From: Janthinobacterium agaricidamnosum
GTDB lineage: Bacteria > Pseudomonadota > Gammaproteobacteria > Burkholderiales > Burkholderiaceae_D
Length of the DNA: 64,000 bases
Direction: 5' to 3'
Assembly (NCBI RefSeq): GCF_003667705.1
Contig: NZ_CP033019.1
Span: forward strand, 4,898,001-4,962,000
Numbering within the stretch: the stretch's first letter is position 1; each line of letters starts with the position of its first letter. Under the pieces are notes generated by a model. It was not told the DNA's origin. It did no database searches and was given only the letters and a program-made list of their open reading frames with translations. A program made the position numbers and the translations under genes. Shown piece after piece: positions 23,812 to 32,877 of this stretch.

Positions 23812-25203
23812 CGCGGGCAGGCGCATGAGGAACAGCGCGCCGCCTTGCGGGCGGTTGCGCGCCTCGATGCTGCCGCCGTACGCGTGCACGATCGCTTGCG
23901 ACAGGGCCAGGCCCAGGCCGAAGCCGGGCGCCTCGCCCGCGCGCGCCTGGGCGCCACGGTAAAAGCGCTCGAACAGATGCGGCAAGTCTTCCACGCCGAT
24001 GCCCGGTCCCGCGTCCGCCACGCCGACGAGTGCATGTTCACCCTCGCGCGCCACGTGCACGCTGATGACACTATCGGGTGGCGAAAACTTCACGGCATTA
24101 TCGAGCAGATTGGCCAGCACCAGGTCCACGGGGCCGGCCGCCACGCGCGCGTGCACGGCCACACTGTCATCGAAGACGATGCGGATGCCGCGCTGCGCTG
24201 CCGGCTTTTCCAGCCGCTGCGCGGCCGCCCGCACGAGCGGATTGAGCGCGATGGTTTCCACGGCATTGCGCTCCTGCCCCACGTCCAGGCGCGTGAGCAT
24301 CAGCAGTTCTTCCACCAGGGTCGTCAGGCGCTGCACTTCATCGAGGCAGGACGCCAGCGCGTCCACATACTCGGGCGCTTCGCGCGGACGGCGCAGGGTA
24401 ATTTCGATTTCCGTGCGCAGGCGCGACAGGGGCGAGCGCAGTTCGTGCGAAGCATCGGCCGTGAAGCGGCGCTGCGCATCGTAGCCGTGTTCCAGGCGGT
24501 CCAGCATGGCGTTCAGGGTATCGACCAGGCGGCCGATCTCGTCCTGCGTGCCGGGATGGGGCAGGCGCTGGTGCAGGCTGGCCTCGCCGATCGAATGCGC
24601 CTGGTCGACCACGTCGTCGATGGCGCCCAGCACGCGGCGCGTGAGCATTTCGCCGGCCAGGCCCACGGCCGCCAGCAAGGCCAGCGCCATGGCGCCAAAC
24701 AGCACGGTGGCCGCGGCCAGCACGTGATTCGTGTCGTCGAGCGAACCGGCCACCTGCACCGCCAGGCGCGCGCCGGACGAGGGCACGGGAATCGAGACCA
24801 TGCGCAGCGGCTCTTCGCCAAACTTGGGCAGGGTTTCGAAGACGGTCTCGCCGGCCGCCAGGCGCGCCAGCAGGGCGGGCGGCGCCGGCAGCTGCGCCGC
24901 CTCCAGGTTGCGGCTGCGCGCCAGCACGCGGCCTTCGCCATCGATGATCTGCACCAGGCGGTCCAGCCGCGTCAACGACGGCGGCGCCAGGCCCGGCGCC
25001 ACCTCGTGCACCTGCACGGGCTGGCGCGGCGCGGCCGGCAGCATGGCCATTTCCGTCTCGGCCAGCGCCAGCAGGGCCGCATCGAGCTGGCCGTGCACGG
25101 CGCGCGACAGGCCCCAGTAGCCGGCCAGCGCCGTGCAGGCGACGATGGCGAGGATGACGGCCAGGTGCACCAGCAGCAATCGCTTGCGAAAGCTAGCCAC
25201 CAT
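23803..25203 (-). CDS. Two-component sensor histidine kinase
   Basis: A 466-residue membrane kinase with two helices (about residues 10-30 and 165-187) flanking a periplasmic sensor of some 135 residues. HAMP, HisKA and HATPase domains follow. The phospho-acceptor is in the H box ASHELRSPL; the N box is NLLDNAVKF and the G boxes are DAGPGIG and GFGLGL. It overlaps the response regulator by 11 bases. Position next to a divergent CzcCBA-like pump suggests metal sensing, as in CzcS/CusS, although no metal ligand cluster is obvious in the periplasmic loop. Confidence 0.9.
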   Translation of the reverse strand: MVASFRKRLLLVHLAVILAIVACTALAGYWGLSRAVHGQLDAALLALAETEMAMLPAAPRQPVQVHEVAPGLAPPSLTRLDRLVQIIDGEGRVLARSRNLEAAQLPAPPALLARLAAGETVFETLPKFGEEPLRMVSIPVPSSGARLAVQVAGSLDDTNHVLAAATVLFGAMALALLAAVGLAGEMLTRRVLGAIDDVVDQAHSIGEASLHQRLPHPGTQDEIGRLVDTLNAMLDRLEHGYDAQRRFTADASHELRSPLSRLRTEIEITLRRPREAPEYVDALASCLDEVQRLTTLVEELLMLTRLDVGQERNAVETIALNPLVRAAAQRLEKPAAQRGIRIVFDDSVAVHARVAAGPVDLVLANLLDNAVKFSPPDSVISVHVAREGEHALVGVADAGPGIGVEDLPHLFERFYRGAQARAGEAPGFGLGLALSQAIVHAYGGSIEARNRPQGGALFLMRLPASS

Positions 25204-25873
25204 GGTTTTCCGCCAGGCGGAAGCCGCGTCCGCGCACCGTGTGGATCAGGGGCGGCAAGCCCGGCGCATCGACCTTGCCCCGCAAATTGCGCACGTGGAC
25301 GTCGATCAGGTTGTCGATACCGATCAGGTCAGCCTGCCAGATCTGCTCGGCCAGGCGCGCGCGGCTCACCACCTCGCCCGCCTGGCGCAGCAGGATCAGC
25401 AGAATCGCGTATTCCTTGGGCGTGAGCACCAGCGGCGCGCCGGCCCGCGTCGCCTGGTGGCTGACGGGATCGAGCGTCAGGTCGGCCAGCGCCAGCACCA
25501 GCGGGCGGCTGATGTCGGAGCGGCGCAGCAAGGCGCGGATGCGCGCCAGCAGCTCCTCGAATTCGAACGGCTTGGTCAGGTAATCGTCGGCGCCCGTGTT
25601 CAGGCCCGCCACCCGGTCGGCCGTGGCGTCGCGCGCCGTGAGCATCAGCACGGGCGTCTGGATGCCGCGCGCGCGCAAATCGCGGCAAAAATCGATGCCC
25701 TGCTTGCCCGGCAACATCCAGTCCAGCACGATCGCGTCGTAGTCGACGGCGTAGCTTTCATCCTCGCCCTCTTCCGCGCTGTGCGCCACGTCGACGACAA
25801 AGCCTTCTTCCTGCAAGCCACGGGCCAGCAGGCGCGCCGCCTTGCGGTCGTCTTCCACCAGGAGGATTCTCAT
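25193..25873 (-). CDS. OmpR/PhoB-family response regulator
   Basis: A 226-residue regulator. The receiver domain has the acidic pair in VEDDRK, phosphorylated Asp51 (IVLDWMLPG) and a conserved Lys in LTKPFEF. It is joined to a winged-helix DNA-binding domain (LTPKEYAILLILLRQ, IDVHVRNLRGKVD). The ATG at 25873 starts exactly at the receiver consensus MRILLVEDD. It is co-transcribed with the kinase and divergent from the metal efflux operon; TTCAGG repeats in between are candidate binding sites. Confidence 0.92.
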   Translation of the reverse strand: MRILLVEDDRKAARLLARGLQEEGFVVDVAHSAEEGEDESYAVDYDAIVLDWMLPGKQGIDFCRDLRARGIQTPVLMLTARDATADRVAGLNTGADDYLTKPFEFEELLARIRALLRRSDISRPLVLALADLTLDPVSHQATRAGAPLVLTPKEYAILLILLRQAGEVVSRARLAEQIWQADLIGIDNLIDVHVRNLRGKVDAPGLPPLIHTVRGRGFRLAENHGG

Positions 25874-25953
25874 GCCTGCCTTTCCCATTGTGCTGTGTTT
25901 TCCCGCATTTTCCATCCTTGCATTTTACCGCGCCACACCGCGCGCGCACGCAA

Positions 25954-25993
25954 CCTGAAGAATGATTCAGGCGTTCTTGGGCGCTTCTTCAGG
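25954..25993 (+). promoter_or_regulatory. Candidate response-regulator box upstream of the metal pump
   Basis: CCTGAAGAA (25954-25962) and its exact reverse complement TTCTTCAGG (25985-25993) flank another TTCAGG (25966-25971). The two TTCAGG direct repeats start 22 bp apart, two helical turns, as expected for OmpR-type dimers. A TATGCT -10-like hexamer lies at 26004-26009 without a good -35, which fits activator-dependent transcription of the operon at 26112. Confidence 0.5.
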
Positions 25994-26111
25994 AGCACAT
26001 TGCTATGCTTTTCCGGCGCTGTCATACCGCTGCCCGCGCTCCCCTCTGACCGCCCGCCTGGGCACGGCATCCACGCATGCCCCATCACCATCAATAACAA
26101 GGAAACACGGG

Positions 26112-27245
26112 ATGAACACGACCACCCGCAACGCCCTGGGCGCCAGCTGCGCCCTCGCTCTCGCCTGCTCGGCCCTGGCCGGCTGCGCCAAACCGACGGC
26201 GGCAGCCACGCCGCCCGTCCAATCGATGCATCTGGACGACGGCAGCATCGCCGTCGACAGGATGTCGCCGCTGCGCCAGCGCCTGCAGATCGCCGCCGTG
26301 CAGGAACAGGAGATCGCCACACAGACGGAGGCGCCGGGCAGCATCGAAGCGATGCCGGAAAAACTGGTGAAGATCACGCCGCCCCTGGCCGGGCGCATCA
26401 CGCGCTTGCAGCGCGCCCTGGGCGACAGCGTGAAGGCGGGCGACCCGCTGTTCACGCTCGACTCGGCGGAACTCAGTGCTGCCTACGCGGACGACAGCAA
26501 GGCGAAGTCCGCCCTGCTGCAGGCGCGCCAGGAACTGGAGCGCCAGAAAACGCTGTTCGAGGCGGAAATCGCCGCGCGCAAGGAATATGAAGCGGCCCAG
26601 GCGGCCTTTGCGCAGGCCGGCAGCGACGCGCAGGCCAGCGCCGACAAGCTGGCCCAGTACGGCGCCGGCGCGCGCGGCACACGCGGCACCCGCCGCGACT
26701 ACGTGCTGCGTTCGCCCATCGCCGGCACCGTGATCGCCATGGAAGGCGCCCAGGGCGGCTACTGGAACGATATCAACGCGCCCGTCATGACGGTGGCGGA
26801 TCTCTCCACCGTGTGGCTGTCGGCCAACGTGGCCGAAAGGGACCTGGCGCAGGTGGCCGTGGGCCAGACGGCCCGCATCACCGTCGACGCCTGGCCCGGC
26901 AAGGCTTTCGAGGGCAAGGTCGCGTATGTGGGCGCCGTGCTCGATCCCGAGACGCGCACGGTGAAAGTGCGCGTGGCCATCGACAACCGCGCCGGCACCT
27001 TCAAGCCCGGCATGTTTGCCCACGCGGGGTTCGCCGGCGCCAGCCGCCGCGCCCTCCTCGTGCCCGCGGCCGCCGTGCTGCAAAGCGGGCCATCGACGCG
27101 CGTGATGGTCGAGCGCAGCCCGCTGGTATTTACGCCGCGCACGGTGGAAGTGGGCGCCAGCCATGGAGAACAGGTGGAAATCCTCGCCGGCCTGAAAGCG
27201 GGCGAACGCATCGTCGTCAAGGAAGGAGTGCTGCTCAATGATTGA
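26112..27245 (+). CDS. Heavy-metal RND efflux adaptor (CzcB-like lipoprotein)
   Basis: A 377-residue membrane-fusion protein. It has a lipoprotein signal (lipobox LAGC, Cys near residue 26), then barrel-sandwich, alpha-hairpin and beta-barrel domains. The segment EAPGSIEAMPEKLVKITPPL resembles the start of CzcB/CnrB-type adaptors. It carries pump-bound metal to the outer-membrane channel. The ATG at 26112 has AAGGAA upstream; the frame extends further 5' but codes nothing recognisable. It overlaps the pump gene by eight bases, and GGAG for the pump lies within this gene. Confidence 0.88.
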   Translation: MNTTTRNALGASCALALACSALAGCAKPTAAATPPVQSMHLDDGSIAVDRMSPLRQRLQIAAVQEQEIATQTEAPGSIEAMPEKLVKITPPLAGRITRLQRALGDSVKAGDPLFTLDSAELSAAYADDSKAKSALLQARQELERQKTLFEAEIAARKEYEAAQAAFAQAGSDAQASADKLAQYGAGARGTRGTRRDYVLRSPIAGTVIAMEGAQGGYWNDINAPVMTVADLSTVWLSANVAERDLAQVAVGQTARITVDAWPGKAFEGKVAYVGAVLDPETRTVKVRVAIDNRAGTFKPGMFAHAGFAGASRRALLVPAAAVLQSGPSTRVMVERSPLVFTPRTVEVGASHGEQVEILAGLKAGERIVVKEGVLLND

Positions 27246-30200
27246 CCGTTTCATCGCCACCTGCTGCCAGCGGCGCGGCATCGTCTGGCTGGTGCTGCTG
27301 TTCGTCGCCGTCTACGGCGTCTACTGCTGGAAGCAGCTGCCCATCGAAGCCTATCCCGACATCGCCGACGTGACCTCGCAGATCGTCACGCAGGTGCCGG
27401 GCCTGGGCGCCGAGGAGATCGAGCAGCAGATCACCATACCGCTCGAGCGCGCCCTGCTCGGCACGCCAGGCATGCACGTGCTGCGCACGCGCAGCCTGTT
27501 CGCGCTGTCGCTGATCACCGTGGTGTTCGAGGATGGCAGCGACGGCTACTTCACGCGCGAACGGTTGCAGGAGCGCCTGGCCAGCGTGAACCTGCCGTAC
27601 GACGCCAAGCCGGGGCTTGATCCCTACACCTCGCCCACGGGCGAGATCTACCGCTACACGCTGGAATCGAAAACGCGCTCCCTGCGCGAACTGTCCGAGT
27701 TGCAGTTCTGGACCGTGATTCCGCGCCTGCAGCAGGTGCGCGGCGTGGCCGACGTCAGCAATTTCGGCGGCCTGACGACGCAATTCATGCTGGAACTCGA
27801 CCCCGCAAAACTGGACAGCTACGGTTTCTCGCTGGCGCAGGTGAAGGACGCCATCAACGCCAATAACCTCAGCGGCGGCGGCAGCGTCATCGACCGCGGC
27901 CAGCAATCGTACGTGGTGCGCGGCGTGGGCCTGCTGCATTCGCTCGATGACATGGGTAACGTCGTCGTCAGCAGCAAGGACGGCGTGCCCGTGCTGGTGA
28001 AGGACCTGGGCAAGCTCGCTTACGGCAACGTGGAGCGGCGCGGCATCCTCGGCATGGACGACAACCCCGACACCATCGAAGGCATCACCCTGCTGCTGAA
28101 GGATTTCAACCCGTCCGAAGCGCTGGCCGGCATCCATGCGGCCGTGGACGATTTGAATGCGAATGTGCTGCCGAAGGACGTCAAGGTCGTGCCCTACCTG
28201 GACCGCAGCTCGCTGATCGACGCCACCCTGCACACGGTGGGATTTACCTTGGGCGAAGGCATGCTGCTCGTCGCCCTCGTGCTGCTGCTGTATCTGGGCA
28301 GCCCGCGCGCGGCCGCCATCGTCGCGCTGACGATTCCGCTGGCCCTGCTGATCGCCTTTATCTTCATGCACCACTTTAAGATTCCCGCCAATTTGCTGTC
28401 CCTGGGGGCGATCGACTTCGGCATCCTCGTCGACGGTTCCGTGGTGGTGCTGGAAAACATGCTGCGCCGCCGTGAGCGCGAGCAGGACCGCCCGCTCACC
28501 CTGCAGGACGCCATCGACGCGACCCTGCAGGTGGCGCGCCCCATCATGTTCGGCATGGCCGTCATCATCGCCGCCTACCTGCCCCTGTTCGCCTTCCAGC
28601 GCATCGAGTACAAGCTGTTCTCGCCCATGGCGTATGCGGTGGGCGCGGCGCTCGTGGGCGCGCTGGTGGTGGCCCTGGTGCTGATCCCGGGCCTGGCCTG
28701 GCTGGCCCTGCGCAAGCCGCGCCGCACCTTCCATAACCGCGTGCTGGACAAGCTGACGGGCGCGTATGGCCGCTTCCTCGAACGCATGGTGGGCAAGAAG
28801 CGCTGGGTGGCGATGGTGTGCGCAGGATCGCTCGCAGCGCTTGCCATCCTGGGCGGCAGCATCGGCCGCGACTTCCTGCCCTATCTCGATGAGGGGTCGC
28901 TGTGGCTGCAGGTGCAGATGCCGCCCGGGATCACCCTGGACAAGGCGTCGGAGATGGCCGGCGAACTGCGGCGCGCCGCGCTGGAATTCCCGGAAGTGTC
29001 GACCATCGTCACGCAGACGGGACGCAACGACGACGGCACCGATTACTGGACGCCGTCGCACATCGAGGCAAGCGTGGGACTGCATCCCTATAAAAGCTGG
29101 AAGTCGGGCATGAGCAAGCAGCAGCTGATCGCAAAAATGAACGAGCGCTTCGCGCGCATGCCCGGCGTCACAGTCGCCTTCATGCAGCCGATGATCGATG
29201 GCGTACAGGACAAATTGTCGGGCGCGCACAGCGACCTGACGGTGAAAATCTTCGGCAACGACCTCGATGAGGTGCGCGCCATCGCCAGCAAGGTGGCCAA
29301 TGTGCTGAAGACTGTCCACGGCGCCTCCGACGTGGCGGTGGACGTGGAGCCGCCGCTGCCCAACCTGAAGGTGGAACTGGACCGCGCGAAGGCGGCCCGC
29401 TACGGCATCAATGCGGCCGACGTGGCCGACCTGATTGCCACCGGCATCGGCGGCACGCCCATCGGCCAGGTCTACGTGGGCGAAAAAAGCTATGACATCG
29501 CCGTGCGCTTCCCGCCCGCCACGCGTTCCAGCCCGGACGCCATCGCCAGCCTGAAGCTCACGGCCGCCAACGGTGCCAGGGTGCCACTGGCGCAGGTGGC
29601 CACCATCAGCACCACCTCGGGCGAAAGCGTGATCGTGCGCGAAATGGGGCGGCGCCACATCATCGTGCGCCTCAATGCCCGCGGACGCGACCTGGCCGGC
29701 TTCCTGGCCGAAGCGCGCCCGCTGGTGGCGCAAGCCGTGGCGGGCGAGCACCAGCGCATCAGCGTCGAGTGGGGCGGCCAGTTTGAAAACCTGCAGCGCG
29801 CGCAAAGCCGCCTGGCCCTGATCCTGCCGATGACCCTGGGCGCCATGTTCCTGCTGCTGTTTGGCCAGTTCCGCAACCTGCGCCAGCCCGCGCTGGTCTT
29901 GCTGGCCGTGCCGCTGGCCATGCTCGGTGGCCTGGCCGCGCTGCACCTGCGCGGCATGACCCTGAACGTGTCGAGCGCCGTCGGCTTCATCGCCCTGTTC
30001 GGCGTGGCCGTGCTCAATGCCGTGCTGATGCTGGCGCAGATCAACCGCTTGCGCGCGGACGAAGGCAGGAGCTTGCGCGACGCCGTACTGGATGGCGCGC
30101 GCGACCGCATGCGCCCCGTGCTGATGACGGCCACCGTGGCCGCCCTGGGCCTGACGCCGGCCATGCTGGCGACGGGCCTGGGCAGCGACGTGCAGCGCCC

Positions 30201-30342
30201 GCTGGCCACCGTCGTGGTGGGCGGGCTGGTGACGGCGACGGCACTGACCCTGCTGCTGTTGCCGGCCCTGTATTACCTGATCGAGGCGTATGTACAACAA
30301 CGCCGGACCGATACCGAAGGAGTGAACCATGACACGTTTTAA
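27238..30342 (+). CDS. czcA: Heavy-metal RND efflux permease (CzcA family)
   Basis: A 1034-residue HME-RND pump. TM4 carries the divalent-cation signature GAIDFGILVDGSVVVLEN, with the Asp-Asp-Glu set of CzcA/CnrA pumps (Co/Zn/Cd/Ni). CusA-type monovalent pumps instead have a DIAIGAMVDAAIVM-like segment, and the Met-rich copper relay is not evident. Two periplasmic halves and 12 helices are present, ending in the usual TALTLLLLPALYYL. The exact metal cannot be read from sequence. It overlaps both neighbours, making a tight B-A-C operon divergent from a two-component system. Confidence 0.9.
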   Translation: MIDRFIATCCQRRGIVWLVLLFVAVYGVYCWKQLPIEAYPDIADVTSQIVTQVPGLGAEEIEQQITIPLERALLGTPGMHVLRTRSLFALSLITVVFEDGSDGYFTRERLQERLASVNLPYDAKPGLDPYTSPTGEIYRYTLESKTRSLRELSELQFWTVIPRLQQVRGVADVSNFGGLTTQFMLELDPAKLDSYGFSLAQVKDAINANNLSGGGSVIDRGQQSYVVRGVGLLHSLDDMGNVVVSSKDGVPVLVKDLGKLAYGNVERRGILGMDDNPDTIEGITLLLKDFNPSEALAGIHAAVDDLNANVLPKDVKVVPYLDRSSLIDATLHTVGFTLGEGMLLVALVLLLYLGSPRAAAIVALTIPLALLIAFIFMHHFKIPANLLSLGAIDFGILVDGSVVVLENMLRRREREQDRPLTLQDAIDATLQVARPIMFGMAVIIAAYLPLFAFQRIEYKLFSPMAYAVGAALVGALVVALVLIPGLAWLALRKPRRTFHNRVLDKLTGAYGRFLERMVGKKRWVAMVCAGSLAALAILGGSIGRDFLPYLDEGSLWLQVQMPPGITLDKASEMAGELRRAALEFPEVSTIVTQTGRNDDGTDYWTPSHIEASVGLHPYKSWKSGMSKQQLIAKMNERFARMPGVTVAFMQPMIDGVQDKLSGAHSDLTVKIFGNDLDEVRAIASKVANVLKTVHGASDVAVDVEPPLPNLKVELDRAKAARYGINAADVADLIATGIGGTPIGQVYVGEKSYDIAVRFPPATRSSPDAIASLKLTAANGARVPLAQVATISTTSGESVIVREMGRRHIIVRLNARGRDLAGFLAEARPLVAQAVAGEHQRISVEWGGQFENLQRAQSRLALILPMTLGAMFLLLFGQFRNLRQPALVLLAVPLAMLGGLAALHLRGMTLNVSSAVGFIALFGVAVLNAVLMLAQINRLRADEGRSLRDAVLDGARDRMRPVLMTATVAALGLTPAMLATGLGSDVQRPLATVVVGGLVTATALTLLLLPALYYLIEAYVQQRRTDTEGVNHDTF

Positions 30343-31606
30343 TGTATTGCTGGCGGCCTGGCTGATCGCCCCCGGCGCCTGCGCCGCGCCCTTGACCTTC
30401 GAGACCTATTTGTCCGCCGTGGAAAGCCACAGCCTGGAATTGCAGGCGCAGCAGGAAGACATCGTCTCGGCCAAGGCCGGCATCGGCATCGCCGGCTTGC
30501 GTCCCGATCCCGAATTCACGCTGGGCGCCACGCGCGAAACCGTGCGCAGCGTCGAGCACCGCCCCGTCACGTGGAATCCGGCCATCAGCATGGCCATCGA
30601 AACGGGCGGCAAGCGCGCCGCGCGCTTGAAGGCGGCGCACAGCCACGTCGCGCTGGCCGAGGAAACGGTGGCTGGCTTCAAAAGCGAACTGTATGGCACG
30701 GCCGCCGCCGCGTTCACGGAAGCGTGCCGCACGCGCGAGGTCCTCGCGCGCAAGGAGCAGACCATGGCGGCCCTGTCGAAAGTCGTCGACGCGAATGCCG
30801 TGCGGCGCAAGGCGGGCGACGTGGGCGGCATCGAGCTGCTGCAGTCGCGCGTGGAACGCGACCAGTTCCAGGCCGAGCTGGCGCAGGCGCGCAGCGAGGC
30901 GGACAGCGCCATGTTGAATTTGTCGCCCCCCTTGGGCCGCCAGTTCGACAGCCTGTTTCCGGACGCACAGCTGGCCTGCGACTTCGCCGCGTATGCCGAC
31001 CAGGATGCCAGCGCCCTGGTGCCGCAGGCGCTGCGCGAGCGCAGCGACGTGCGCATCGCCCGCGCCACCGTGGACAATCTGCGCGACGGCGCGGCGCTGG
31101 TGCGCGCCAACCGCTCGGTCGACCCGACCGTCACCGTGGGCCTGGCCGCCGCGCGCGGCTACCATGACGGCGTTGACGCCGGCGGCAATCCCGTCGACGG
31201 GTCGCCACGCTCGCGCGCCTTGAGCGTATCGCTGGCCATCCCCATCCCCCTGTCGCGGCGCGACAGGGGCGACGTGGTGCAGGCGGAAGCGGGCGTGACG
31301 CAGGCGATGCTGGCCCTGCGCCAGGCGGAACTGACGGCGGAAACGCAGGTGCGCACGGCGCAGCGGCAGCTGCGTGCGGCGCGGGACAGGCTGGCGCGCT
31401 ACCGCGACGGCGTGCTGGTCGATGCGCAAAAGGTGGTCGACGGCATGCGCCTGTCCTATTTCAGTGGCAATGCCTCGCTGCTGGAATGGCTGGCGGCGCA
31501 GCGTTCGGCCGATGAGGCGTATCAGGGTTATGTGCAGGCGCGCGCCGATGCGGCCATCGCCAGCACGCAGCTGCAACTGGCGATCGGCCAGCGGCCGCGC
31601 TTGTAG
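30329..31606 (+). CDS. TolC-family outer-membrane channel (CzcC-like)
   Basis: A 425-residue outer-membrane factor. A short signal peptide ends near APGACA-APL. It has the duplicated helical-barrel architecture of the family: the first half includes VSAKAGIGIAGLRPDP, the second ALSVSLAIPIPLSRRDRG. It completes the tripartite metal pump. The start overlaps the end of the permease by 14 bases. It may also serve the HAE1 pump at 19296, which lacks a partner. An imperfect 27-bp hairpin follows. Confidence 0.88.
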   Translation: MTRFNVLLAAWLIAPGACAAPLTFETYLSAVESHSLELQAQQEDIVSAKAGIGIAGLRPDPEFTLGATRETVRSVEHRPVTWNPAISMAIETGGKRAARLKAAHSHVALAEETVAGFKSELYGTAAAAFTEACRTREVLARKEQTMAALSKVVDANAVRRKAGDVGGIELLQSRVERDQFQAELAQARSEADSAMLNLSPPLGRQFDSLFPDAQLACDFAAYADQDASALVPQALRERSDVRIARATVDNLRDGAALVRANRSVDPTVTVGLAAARGYHDGVDAGGNPVDGSPRSRALSVSLAIPIPLSRRDRGDVVQAEAGVTQAMLALRQAELTAETQVRTAQRQLRAARDRLARYRDGVLVDAQKVVDGMRLSYFSGNASLLEWLAAQRSADEAYQGYVQARADAAIASTQLQLAIGQRPRL

Positions 31607-31629
31607 CGGGGGAAGGAAAAACGCGGGGA

Positions 31630-31656
31630 GACCGGCGCGGCCATGCCGCACCGGTC
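31630..31656. terminator. Hairpin between convergent genes
   Basis: GACCGG-c-GCGGC (31630-31641) pairs with GCCGC-a-CCGGTC (31645-31656) around a CAT loop: 11 of 12 pairs. It lies between the efflux operon and the convergent small ORF, so could end both, although no U run follows. Confidence 0.5.
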
Positions 31657-31672
31657 GTCAGAAACAGGGGAA

Positions 31673-31879
31673 TTACTGCGGCTGGGCAGGAGCGTCGCCA
31701 GCGGCGGCTGGATCAGCGTCGACGTCTGCGTCGTCCGCTTCCGGCTCATCGCCCTCGCTGCCATCGGCCGGCTTCGGATTGTTTTTCGCTTCCAGCTTGC
31801 GCCTGGCTTTTTCCTCGGCTTTCTTCTTCTTTTCCAGCTCTTTTTGCCGTTTTTCGTATTGGAAATTTGTCTTGGCCAT
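31673..31879 (-). CDS. Small highly charged coiled-coil protein
   Basis: A 68-residue protein starting MAKTNFQYEKRQKELEKKKK. Residues 5-35 form a strongly charged Lys/Glu helix likely to be a coiled coil, and residues 36-68 are acidic and Ala/Pro-rich, probably disordered. AAAGAGG precedes the ATG at a good distance. Similar short proteins recur in Burkholderiales genomes to my knowledge, but no function is assigned. It is downstream of xerD on the same strand. Confidence 0.7.
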   Translation of the reverse strand: MAKTNFQYEKRQKELEKKKKAEEKARRKLEAKNNPKPADGSEGDEPEADDADVDADPAAAGDAPAQPQ

Positions 31880-31959
31880 TTACTACCTCTTTAGTTTTTA
31901 GATGTTACAGATAAGCATATAAGGCACATTATGACGTAGTTGGAGCAAACTCCAAATGT

Positions 31960-32877
31960 TTAGCCTCGCGGATGATGCTGCGCATGCAGCAGTTTCAGCC
32001 GTTCACGGGCCACATGCGTGTAAATCTGCGTGGTGGAAATATCGGAGTGCCCCAGTAACAATTGCACAACACGCAAGTCCGCACCGTGGTTCAGCAAATG
32101 CGTGGCGAACGCGTGGCGCAAGGTATGCGGCGACAGCGGCGCCGTGATGCCCGCGTTCAGCGCGTGTTTCTTGATGATGACCCAGAACATTTGCCGCGTC
32201 ATGGCGCCGCCGCGCCGCGTGACGAACAGCGCGTCGTCCATCTGCCCGTCGAGGATGACGCCGCGCGCCTCCTTCAGGTAGCGCTCGATCCACAGCCGCG
32301 CCTGTTCGCCGAACGGCACCAGGCGCGTCTTGCTGCCCTTGCCCGTGATGCGCAGCACGCCATCGTTCAGGCTCAGTTCCACGGATTGCAAGTCCACCAG
32401 TTCCGACACGCGCAAGCCGCTGGCATACATGAGTTCGAGCATGGTGCGCTCGCGCAAGCCCAGCGGCGTGCTCACGTCGGGCGCCGCCAGCAAGGCTTCC
32501 ACCTGCGCTTCGCTCAGGGTATGCACGAAGCGCGCCGGCTGCTTGGCCGACACCATCTTCAGGCACGGGTCGGCCGCGATATGCTTGTGCCGCAAGGCCA
32601 GCTGGTAAAACCGCTTGAGCACAGAGAGGCGCCGGTTCGACGACGTCGCCTTGCTTTCGTCGTGGCGGGCGGCAAAATACGCCTCGATGTCGGCCGTGGA
32701 TACCTCGTACAGCCCCTCGCGCCCGGGCCGCGCCACTTCCAGCCAGCGGGCGAACAGCCGCATGTCGCGCCGGTAGGCATCGAGCGAGTTTTTCGACAGG
32801 CCGTCTTCCAGCCACAGGCTGTCGCAGAATTCATCGATCAGGGTGGCGTTGTCGGGCGCCAGCAGACTGTTCATCAT
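31960..32877 (-). CDS. xerD: Site-specific tyrosine recombinase XerD
   Basis: A 305-residue recombinase that resolves chromosome dimers at dif with XerC. It has an N-terminal SAM-like core-binding domain (LSKNSLDAYRRDMRLF). The C-terminal catalytic domain has Arg in ASGLRVSEL, the HTLRHAFATH box, the second His in LLGHSDISTT and the nucleophile Tyr in QIYTHV. The length is that of the housekeeping enzyme, and nothing phage-like surrounds it. The start overlaps the ogt stop (ATGATGA), so translation is coupled. Confidence 0.95.
   Translation of the reverse strand: MMNSLLAPDNATLIDEFCDSLWLEDGLSKNSLDAYRRDMRLFARWLEVARPGREGLYEVSTADIEAYFAARHDESKATSSNRRLSVLKRFYQLALRHKHIAADPCLKMVSAKQPARFVHTLSEAQVEALLAAPDVSTPLGLRERTMLELMYASGLRVSELVDLQSVELSLNDGVLRITGKGSKTRLVPFGEQARLWIERYLKEARGVILDGQMDDALFVTRRGGAMTRQMFWVIIKKHALNAGITAPLSPHTLRHAFATHLLNHGADLRVVQLLLGHSDISTTQIYTHVARERLKLLHAQHHPRG

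Noticed and set aside
27235..30330. A 1031-codon open frame antisense to the metal pump
   Set aside because: High-GC shadow: His/Gln/Arg/Ala-rich translation without domains, lying opposite a clear RND permease.
31960..32877. Phage or island integrase
   Set aside because: Length, motifs and coupling with ogt fit chromosomal XerD.
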